Shown piece after piece: positions 1 to 5,682 of a stretch of 10,142 nucleotides of DNA. A program made the position numbers and the translations under genes. Each line of letters begins with the position of its first letter. The first letter of the stretch is position 1. This stretch comes from Acidobacteriota bacterium (GTDB lineage Bacteria; Acidobacteriota; Aminicenantia; UBA2199), in the NCBI GenBank assembly GCA_021817755.1, contig JAKAGC010000088.1, positions 1-10,142 of the forward strand, read 5' to 3'. Under the pieces are notes generated by a model. That model was not told the origin of the DNA, made no database searches, and saw only the letters and a list, made by a program, of their open reading frames with translations.

Positions 1-2545
1 GAACCCATCGAGCAGGATTGGAATAAATCGAGAAAACCGCATCGCTTACATCCACCGGATTTCCTCCAACCATTGTTATTCTTATTTTATATAGAGATGA
101 TGGAATGTTTGGAATTTTCCATGAATAACTACCTGTATTAGGAGTAGATTCTGTAATGGTATTCCAGGTCATCCCTTCATCAGGGGTATATTCAATTTTG
201 ACTTCTTCCTGGATTCCAGTGATATCCCAGGTGATATCTTGCTTCGAATCGAATAACCATAACTCACCTCCATTGGGTGAAGTAATATTGATAGCCAAGC
301 AATTATTTTGAATTGATTCCCAGTCAGGATCATGAGTATCCAACCAGTTTATTAAAATCTGATCGTTAGTCTTTAAACAATTATATCCGATATCGAGCAG
401 TGTTATTGCGGTTAAATTTGTTAAATCCGCAGGGATTTCTCCACCCAATTGACAAGAATTTAAATTTAATGTCTCCAAGCGGGTGAGGTTTCCCAATTCC
501 TGGGGGATACTGCCACTCAATGGATTATTACTTAATAAAAGATACGATAATTTGGTCAGATTTCCAAAAGTTGTGGGAATAGCTCCGGTTAGATAATTCT
601 GATTAAGTTCGAGGTTTCTCAAATTGGATAGATTTCCGAAGCTCTCAGGAATATGACCTGTCAGTTCATTATTACCCAGGATTAAGCTCTGCAAATTACT
701 TAAATTCCCCAATTGAGCCGGTATACTACCGGTGAGGTGGTTATTGAAGAGATGTAATCTTTCCAAATGGATAAGATTTCCTAATTCAGGCGGTATAGTC
801 CCACTCAACTGGTTATTGTATAAGTACAAATCCATAAGATTGACTATATTTCCCAGTTGTGGCGGAATTTCTCCGCTTAACTCCCCATCGCTTAAATAGA
901 GGTATTTTAGTTTTCCTAGATTTTCCAGTTGAACCGGAATACTCCCGCTAATTGGATTATGCCCCAGTCCCAGGGTTTCCAGGTTGAACAGGTTTCCCAA
1001 TTCTACTGGAATACTTCCATTTAATTGGTTGTAACACAAATTCAACAAAGTTAAATTTTCCAGGTTCCCTAATTCTACCGGGATATTACCTGTAAGATTG
1101 TTAGTTGACAAATCGATATGAGTAAGATTAATCAGAGTTCCTATTTGGACCGGGATTATTCCCGATAGATTATTGGAACTCAACGTAATGCCGGTTATAG
1201 CATTACCTGTTGTTTCAATGCCAAACCAATTGCTTTCCGTTCCCGGTAATGAAAATCCATCGCCGAATAACGGAGGGGTTTTCCATCCACCGTTGTTTGT
1301 CCAACCATCACCATTTGTTGCAGTGTACAGAGCTACTAAAACCCCTCGTTCTTGAGAAGATATGCCATTATAAATGATAAACGTTTGATCCGAAATATCA
1401 ACCGGAATACCAGTTGGAGCTTCTTTTACCCGAATTCGGCATTGCGATGAAATCGCTTCATTCGGGATAGTCCAGTTATATAACCCTGTATTAGAGGTAG
1501 AATCAATAATAGAAATCCAATTTGAACCGTCATCTATAGAATAATCGATTGCAATATTTCCTGTAAATCCGGTCGATGACCAGGTAATGGATTGAGTAGA
1601 ACCCACAAGCCAGCTTTCGCCTCCATTGGGAGATGAAATAGAAATCGACGATGACGAACCGATTGTAATGGTTCCTGTTCTTTGGCAGGTTGAACCACCA
1701 TTATCAACCGTCATTGTCCATGTATAAATTCCATCCGATTGATAGATATGGGTCGGATTCTGACCAGAACCATGTGCAGAGCCATCCCCGAAATCCCAAT
1801 CAATGGAAGGCGTTAGAAACACTTCGAATTCATAAATCCATCCATGCGTGATATCACAGTTGTATAATAATATCCTTACTTTTTCTGAAGTAACAGGTGG
1901 AAAACTATTATCCGTTGCAATGGAGCCGCCAGCCCAGAATTGGCCATCATCGAGTGGGAATTTAACGTAAGAGTGTCCATCAGTTGTTGAGAATACATCC
2001 ACCCAGTTGGCTCCATCCCAATACTGAATACTGTATGTGTTTGGAATATGATCGTACCCATGGTGCCAGATAAAGACGCGATCAAAGGTTTTTGCAGTAC
2101 CGAAATTAATAGTGGATTGTCTCCATCCGCAAGGTTCTACATACCCCAATGTACCACCAGTAAAAGCCAAACCATGTGCCCATTCCGGATAAACTCGAAT
2201 TCCGTCTACAATTTCCCATGGATATGAACCGCCACCCCATCCACTGTCCGATTCAAGGGGACTCGGATATCCGGTCCCACTTGGATTATAGGCCAGGTTG
2301 AGTGAAGGTGAAAGGCTATCTGGCGGGTATTTATCCAGAATTGTAGTTCCGATAAATTGAATTTCCTGGCCGCTGAATCCGGTAGTAGGTACGTTGGCAG
2401 TGCAATCTGTTTCGTCTCCTATGATATATGAAGGTGTATTTTCCATTGAAAATCCGTTTGCCATGATTAGAACATCTTTTTCGAAGGATCCAAAAATCAG
2501 GAAAAAACCAATAGAAATTATGAATAAAATAAGATACTTTCCCAT
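1..2545 (-). CDS. Secreted multi-domain LRR protein, 3' end off window
   Basis: An uninterrupted frame runs from an ATG at 2545-2543 to the window edge (848 codons, no stop), so the C-terminus is missing. The start has GGAGG four bases upstream. Residues 1-20 are a hydrophobic signal peptide or anchor (MGKYLILFIISIGFF) with no clear cleavage site. Domains by eye: residues 48-68 and 246-295 are two halves of a PKD domain (WDFGDGS at 250-256, YTWTMTV at 274-280); between them, about 69-245, is a discoidin/F5-8-type-C-like segment (WEIVDG, RVFIWHHG, YSIQYWDGANW). A KNH-like Ig domain follows at 301-392 (SPNGGESW), an LRR N-cap at 397-445 (ERGVLVALYTATNGDGW), 11 plant-type LRRs at 450-713 with a C-cap to about 745, and a second KNH-like domain at 752-841 (SPNGGELW). 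The modules suggest extracellular binding or adhesion; no catalytic motif is seen and the ligand is unknown. Its leader region is shared divergently with the propeller gene. The reading frame is certain; the role is inferred. Confidence 0.9.
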   Translation of the reverse strand, partial: MGKYLILFIISIGFFLIFGSFEKDVLIMANGFSMENTPSYIIGDETDCTANVPTTGFSGQEIQFIGTTILDKYPPDSLSPSLNLAYNPSGTGYPSPLESDSGWGGGSYPWEIVDGIRVYPEWAHGLAFTGGTLGYVEPCGWRQSTINFGTAKTFDRVFIWHHGYDHIPNTYSIQYWDGANWVDVFSTTDGHSYVKFPLDDGQFWAGGSIATDNSFPPVTSEKVRILLYNCDITHGWIYEFEVFLTPSIDWDFGDGSAHGSGQNPTHIYQSDGIYTWTMTVDNGGSTCQRTGTITIGSSSSISISSPNGGESWLVGSTQSITWSSTGFTGNIAIDYSIDDGSNWISIIDSTSNTGLYNWTIPNEAISSQCRIRVKEAPTGIPVDISDQTFIIYNGISSQERGVLVALYTATNGDGWTNNGGWKTPPLFGDGFSLPGTESNWFGIETTGNAITGITLSSNNLSGIIPVQIGTLINLTHIDLSTNNLTGNIPVELGNLENLTLLNLCYNQLNGSIPVELGNLFNLETLGLGHNPISGSIPVQLENLGKLKYLYLSDGELSGEIPPQLGNIVNLMDLYLYNNQLSGTIPPELGNLIHLERLHLFNNHLTGSIPAQLGNLSNLQSLILGNNELTGHIPESFGNLSNLRNLELNQNYLTGAIPTTFGNLTKLSYLLLSNNPLSGSIPQELGNLTRLETLNLNSCQLGGEIPADLTNLTAITLLDIGYNCLKTNDQILINWLDTHDPDWESIQNNCLAINITSPNGGELWLFDSKQDITWDITGIQEEVKIEYTPDEGMTWNTITESTPNTGSYSWKIPNIPSSLYKIRITMVGGNPVDVSDAVFSIYSNPARWV
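407..1198 (-). repeat. Array of 11 plant-type leucine-rich repeats (72 bp each)
   Basis: Residues 450-713 of the minus-strand protein split into 11 consecutive units of exactly 24 residues with no indel, following LxLxxNxLxGxIPxxLGNL, the plant-specific LRR class. In unit 5 the conserved Asn is Gly (LYLSDGELSG), and in unit 11 it is Cys (LNLNSCQLGG). A degenerate C-terminal cap (LLDIGYNCLKTNDQILINWL) follows. The units differ at many bases, so this is not a fresh tandem duplication. In this family such arrays form a curved solenoid used for binding. Confidence 0.93.
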
Positions 2546-2549
2546 ACTT

Positions 2550-2554
2550 CCTCC
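2550..2554 (-). promoter_or_regulatory. Shine-Dalgarno site of the LRR protein gene
   Basis: On the minus strand GGAGG lies four bases before the ATG at 2545 (context GGGGAGGAAGTATGG). This fixes the start and rules out later in-frame ATGs such as codon 28. I found no convincing -35/-10 pair further upstream on this strand. Confidence 0.8.
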
Positions 2555-2704
2555 CCGAAGTCAGGGAATTGCTTTGAAGACTCAATTGGTTTTGAGTTTC
2601 TAAATATCCCCGACCCCCGATAAAAAATCCTTTTCAATCTCTATAATTTGAAGGGTATCATGGATTATTATTAAAAGCAATTCGTATTACTACCTAAATA
2701 AGAG

Positions 2705-2720
2705 TAAGTAGTATTACTTA
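2705..2720. repeat. Small inverted repeat, possible operator
   Basis: TAAGTA-GTAT-TACTTA is a perfect 6-bp inverted repeat with a 4-base centre. The octamer GTATTACT inside it also occurs 27 bp to the left (2684-2691), in direct orientation. The position between divergent genes would suit a regulator site, but A/T-rich sequence yields such repeats by chance, so this is only a candidate. Confidence 0.25.
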
Positions 2721-2818
2721 TAGATTGCATTAGTGAAAAAAATATCCTGTTTCTTAAAATAACCTCTCTTTAAATTTTGAGCAAAGGTATGTAAAAATGA
2801 AAAAATAACTCCAAATAT

Positions 2819-2847
2819 TTGACTTAAAAATTGTTTTTTCTTACAAT
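2819..2847 (+). promoter_or_regulatory. Sigma-70-like promoter for the propeller gene
   Basis: TTGACT (2819-2824) and TACAAT (2842-2847) are separated by 17 bp, each one mismatch from consensus. The expected transcription start is near 2854, giving a leader of about 56 nt that contains the stem-loop at 2871-2897 and the SD site. Confidence 0.7.
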
Positions 2848-2870
2848 CCGATTATGGACTAATAATATTT

Positions 2871-2897
2871 CCTATATTCTGAATAAAAGAATATAGG
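2871..2897 (+). promoter_or_regulatory. 5'-UTR stem-loop touching the ribosome-binding site
   Basis: CCTATATTCT (2871-2880) and AGAATATAGG (2888-2897) are perfect 10-bp reverse complements around a 7-base loop (GAATAAA). The stem ends one base before the Shine-Dalgarno AGGAGG (2899-2904), which sits five bases before the ATG at 2910. In the mRNA the hairpin would sit against the ribosome landing site. It could stabilise the 5' end or tune translation; alternatively the same DNA palindrome could be an operator downstream of the promoter. The symmetry is seen directly; the role is inferred. Confidence 0.65.
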
Positions 2898-2909
2898 CAG
2901 GAGGAAAAT

Positions 2910-4241
2910 ATGAGACGATTTTTCTTTAGGATTGGATTTACAGTTATGATTTTGTTGGTTTTTGTTGGGAGCCTTATGGCTCAGCAGTTTGGGGGAATTG
3001 TTCAATACCCAACAGGATTATATCCCACTGATGCATTTGTTGGTCGATTAAATTCAGACAACCGGCTCGATATAGCCGTGACCAATAGAGATTCGAATAC
3101 GGTTTCAGTTTTCTTAAACAGAGCTAACAGTGCATATTATCAAAAAGTGGATTATGCAGTAGGAACAAACCCTAGTGGAATCTATGGTGGGGATATCGAT
3201 GACGATGGGGATATCGATCTGGTTGTATCAAATAAAGGAAGTGGAAATATCTCGGTTTTAAAAAATAATGGATCCGGTGGATTTGCTTCTGCGGTAAACT
3301 ACCCGGCAGGAGTAAATCCCAGTGCAATATTCTTGATTGACGTGGATGATGATGAAGATATAGATGCCATTATTACCAATATGACAGTCGGATTGATAAC
3401 GGTTTTTTATAACGATGGCACAGGTAGTTTTTCATCCTCATCCAGTTTTAATGTCGGAGCAAACACAATGCCGGTCGCTCTATTTGCCTGTGATTTTAGT
3501 GGTTTGGGTAACCCGGTGGATATAGCAGTCGTCGATAATTCCGGAGATGCAGTCATCATAATGGAAAACAATGGATGGGGAGCATTTTCGGCTTGTGGGA
3601 GTTTCCAGGTCGGATCCGCTCCAAACAACATTCATGGCGGTGATATCGATAATGATGGTGATATCGATCTGGTGGTAGCAAACTATAAATTGGCGAATGC
3701 GGCATCCGTTTTAATAAATAACGGGAACTGCAGTTTTACTGTAACCAGTGCCAGCAATATTGGTGGTGGAATTGATGTATATTTAATAGATATCAATGGC
3801 GATAATCTATTGGATTTAGTGGCAGCATCATATACCTCTATTACCACAGCCTTGAATGATGGGAATGGGTGGTTCTATCCGGCGGTTTCGCATACAGGTG
3901 ATACCATTGGTAGATATTCGTGCGTCGTTGCAGCAGATGTTAATGCCGATGGTGATGTTGATATTGTGGCGACGAGTTCTTTTAATAATTATATGACTGT
4001 TCTACGGAATAAACAAATCTGCTGTCATGGACTTCGAGGTAATGTTAATTGGGATCCGGCTGACATAGTAGATCTTAGTGATCTATCCGCCTTAGTAAAT
4101 TATCTTGAAGGAGGAGGTTATGTTTTGCAATGTGAAGATGAAGCAGATGTAAATAATGACGGCAGAGTCGATCTTTCAGATCTAAGTATTCTAGTCAATT
4201 ATCTCACAGGAGGAGGCGCGCAACTGTATTCCTGCGACTAA
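2910..4241 (+). CDS. Secreted FG-GAP/VCBS seven-bladed propeller with dockerin-like C-terminus
   Basis: 443 residues, started by AGGAGG five bases upstream. Residues 1-24 form a classical signal peptide (MRRFFFR, hydrophobic core, SLMA before QQ). Seven Asp-rich loops of the FG-GAP/VCBS type recur every 49-51 residues: 45-57 (GRLNSDNRLDIAV), 94-106 (GDIDDDGDIDLVV), 143-155, 194-207, 244-256 (GDIDNDGDIDLVV), 293-305 and 342-354. This fits a complete seven-bladed, calcium-binding beta-propeller of the integrin-alpha kind. Residues 377-433 hold two dockerin-like F-hand repeats (VDLSDLSALVNYL and DVNNDGRVDLSDLSILVNYL); the first has a degenerate calcium loop (NWDPADIVD). Cysteines at 371-372, 408 and 442 frame this tail. 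No catalytic residue is recognised, so a binding role outside the cell is likely. No cohesin is present here, so the dockerin partner is unknown. It has its own promoter and is likely monocistronic. Confidence 0.92.
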   Translation: MRRFFFRIGFTVMILLVFVGSLMAQQFGGIVQYPTGLYPTDAFVGRLNSDNRLDIAVTNRDSNTVSVFLNRANSAYYQKVDYAVGTNPSGIYGGDIDDDGDIDLVVSNKGSGNISVLKNNGSGGFASAVNYPAGVNPSAIFLIDVDDDEDIDAIITNMTVGLITVFYNDGTGSFSSSSSFNVGANTMPVALFACDFSGLGNPVDIAVVDNSGDAVIIMENNGWGAFSACGSFQVGSAPNNIHGGDIDNDGDIDLVVANYKLANAASVLINNGNCSFTVTSASNIGGGIDVYLIDINGDNLLDLVAASYTSITTALNDGNGWFYPAVSHTGDTIGRYSCVVAADVNADGDVDIVATSSFNNYMTVLRNKQICCHGLRGNVNWDPADIVDLSDLSALVNYLEGGGYVLQCEDEADVNNDGRVDLSDLSILVNYLTGGGAQLYSCD

Positions 4242-4307
4242 AAATGTGAAATCCTCTTTTGGTTTTTCGTTAGAATTATTGTAATTTTCTGGGAATAATT
4301 AAGTATT

Positions 4308-4342
4308 GAATAATGAATGGAGCATTATTCTACCTATTTTTT
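4308..4342 (+). terminator. Weak intrinsic terminator candidate after the propeller gene
   Basis: GAATAATG (4308-4315) and CATTATTC (4323-4330) form a perfect 8-bp stem with a 7-base loop, followed by TACCTATTTTTT. The stem has only two G-C pairs and lies about 65 bases after the stop codon, so its strength is doubtful. It is the best terminator candidate in the 4242-4488 spacer, which is otherwise featureless A/T-rich DNA. Confidence 0.35.
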
Positions 4343-4488
4343 AATAAAATGATTGCATGATACCTTTTCTTAAAATATCCATATTGAAATTTTTAACTAA
4401 AAATCTTTTGTATTCTATTCAACTGTTTTCTTCCAGTAAATGAGTAGAAATACCTTCGGGTTCATTTTAGTTTTTCCCGGCTAATCAC

Positions 4489-4517
4489 TTGACTTCATGC
4501 AAGATCAGTCCTATAAT
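4489..4517 (+). promoter_or_regulatory. Near-consensus promoter giving a leaderless wecB mRNA
   Basis: TTGACT (4489-4494) and TATAAT (4512-4517) are spaced by exactly 17 bp: a perfect -10 and a one-mismatch -35. Six bases (TCCCCG) separate the -10 from the ATG at 4524, so the expected +1 is the A of that ATG or its neighbour. No Shine-Dalgarno precedes either candidate start of the gene, which fits leaderless translation. The promoter probably also drives the downstream hydrolase gene. Confidence 0.75.
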
Positions 4518-4523
4518 TCCCCG

Positions 4524-5642
4524 ATGAAAACAAAACAAAAAATTATGGTCATTTACGGTACGCGTCCAGAATTGATTAAACTGGCACCTGTCATCCTGGA
4601 ACTTCAAAAATACCCGGAAGATTTCGAGCTTTTCCAACTTGCAACAGCCCAACATCGAGATATGCTCGACCAAATGCTGGATATCTTCCAGCTTAAACCG
4701 GATCGTGATCTTAATATAATGGTTCCAAACCAAACCCTGGATCAATTAAGTAGTAATGTGATGTTGAAAGTTTCGGAAATTTTTACGGAAATCGCACCGG
4801 ATATCGTTATCATCCAGGGAGATACTACTACTGCCATGGTATCTGCTATGGCAGCTTTCTATAAAAAAATCGCAGTGGCCCATGTGGAAGCGGGACTGCG
4901 TACTGGCGATATCTATAACCCATTCCCGGAAGAAATCAACCGGAAAGTCGTGGGAACCCTTGCAAACTACCATTTCCCTCCTACTATGACTGCGGCTGAA
5001 AACTTGAAAAAAGAAGGTATTCCCCTTGAACGTATTCTAATGACCGGCAATACTGTAGTTGACGCCCTGAAATTCATTGAACCGAAACTGGACGGTTATA
5101 CTCCCCGTGTCCAATTGGAACCGGGTAAAAAAATGATCCTGGTTACTGCTCACCGCCGTGAAAATTTCGGTGATCCGATGGAAAACATCTGCAAAGCGAT
5201 TATCGATATTTCGGAACGTTATGACGATGTGGAAATCGTTTATCCGGTTCACCCGAACCCGAACGTAAGAGAAAAAGTATTTAATCATCTTGCCAACCGG
5301 GATAGAATTCACTTACTTCAACCGTTGAACTATATCGATTTTCTGGTCCTTATGCGCAAAGCTTATTTAATTCTAACAGATTCGGGTGGGGTTCAGGAAG
5401 AAGCTCCGACTTACAATAAACCTGTGCTGGTAATGCGCCTGGTAACTGAACGCCCGGAAGGAGTGGAAGCCGGCGTGTCAAAAATTATCGGTACAAACCA
5501 GAAAAATATTGTGAACGAAGTGTCTCGCATTCTTGAAGATGAAGATACATTCAGACGAATGTCAAGAGGAACCAATCCGTATGGGGATGGTCAAGCTTCC
5601 CAGAGAATCCGGAAATTTTTTAAATCGCTTGAACTTGACTAA
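4524..5642 (+). CDS. wecB: UDP-N-acetylglucosamine 2-epimerase (non-hydrolysing)
   Basis: This cytoplasmic enzyme interconverts UDP-GlcNAc and UDP-ManNAc, a precursor for surface polysaccharides. From ATG 4524 it has 372 residues, the usual family length. Motifs in order: GTRPELIKLAPV (12-23), QGDTTTAM (98-105), HVEAGLRTGD (120-129), NPFPEEINR (132-140), TAHRREN (208-214), TDSGGVQEEAP (285-295) and TERPEGVEAG (308-317). By alignment in mind with E. coli WecB, the catalytic acids and base correspond to D100, E122, E136 or E137, and H210. An upstream in-frame ATG at 4497 would add nine residues (MQDQSYNSP), but it lies between the -35 and -10 boxes of a near-consensus promoter, has no SD and falls outside the family's N-terminus; I reject it. 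Codons (ctg, ccg, cgt) look richer in G/C than in the neighbours, as in well-expressed conserved genes. No dehydrogenase or glycosyltransferase partner is in the window. Confidence 0.95.
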   Translation: MKTKQKIMVIYGTRPELIKLAPVILELQKYPEDFELFQLATAQHRDMLDQMLDIFQLKPDRDLNIMVPNQTLDQLSSNVMLKVSEIFTEIAPDIVIIQGDTTTAMVSAMAAFYKKIAVAHVEAGLRTGDIYNPFPEEINRKVVGTLANYHFPPTMTAAENLKKEGIPLERILMTGNTVVDALKFIEPKLDGYTPRVQLEPGKKMILVTAHRRENFGDPMENICKAIIDISERYDDVEIVYPVHPNPNVREKVFNHLANRDRIHLLQPLNYIDFLVLMRKAYLILTDSGGVQEEAPTYNKPVLVMRLVTERPEGVEAGVSKIIGTNQKNIVNEVSRILEDEDTFRRMSRGTNPYGDGQASQRIRKFFKSLELD

Positions 5643-5650
5643 ATAATATC

Positions 5651-5670
5651 AACTGGGTTCAAACCCAATT
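5651..5670. repeat. Near-palindrome between wecB and the hydrolase gene
   Basis: AACTGGGTTCAAACCCAATT is symmetrical except for one C/A mismatch, with a core stem TGGGT/ACCCA and a TCAA loop. It fills half of the 40-bp gap before the next start codon. No T-run follows, so it is not a standard terminator. It could be an operator or a small intercistronic hairpin. Confidence 0.35.
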
Positions 5671-5682
5671 AAAAATAGAAAT

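Larger units (their letters stand above)
2546..2909. other. Divergent intergenic region, no gene
   Basis: This 364-bp AT-rich stretch separates the LRR protein (leftward) from the propeller protein (rightward). It holds the SD site of the leftward gene, a promoter at 2819-2847, a stem-loop at 2871-2897 and the SD of the rightward gene. It also holds a small inverted repeat at 2705-2720 and a short one at 2575-2592 (ACTCAA, six-base loop, TTGAGT). No coding frame with an SD site is visible, and no RNA gene is recognised. Confidence 0.7.

Noticed and set aside
407..1198. Regular 72-bp periodicity considered as a CRISPR array or tandem DNA repeat
   Set aside because: The units are diverged, contiguous and in frame, and translate into LRRs; there are no spacers.
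1173..1355. Short plus-strand ORF of 60 codons opposite the LRR gene
   Set aside because: It lies fully inside the intact minus-strand frame, has no SD site and shows no recognisable protein features.
2575..2592. ACTCAA-TTGGTT-TTGAGT inverted repeat as a terminator
   Set aside because: The stem is only 6 bp, A/T-rich, lacks a T-run, and sits in the leader of the leftward gene where no transcript needs to end.
2394..2603. Plus-strand ORF of 69 codons crossing the start of the LRR gene
   Set aside because: It is antisense to the signal-peptide region of the LRR gene and has no ribosome-binding site; the composition reflects the complementary strand.
2608..2619. G-rich run on the minus strand (GGGGGTCGGGG) as a G-quadruplex
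   Set aside because: Only two G-tracts are present, too few for an intramolecular quadruplex.
2546..2760. Promoter for the leftward LRR gene (e.g. minus-strand TTGCTT with TACCCT)
   Set aside because: The spacing is 17 bp but the -10 is poor; no pair is convincing enough to annotate.
4497..4523. Upstream ATG start for the epimerase (adds MQDQSYNSP)
   Set aside because: It lies between the -35 and -10 boxes of a near-consensus promoter, has no SD site, and extends past the usual N-terminus of the family; the ATG at 4524 is preferred.
4746..5312. Minus-strand ORFs of 75 and 91 codons opposite wecB
   Set aside because: They are antisense shadows of a well-conserved gene, with no SD sites or domain-like sequence.
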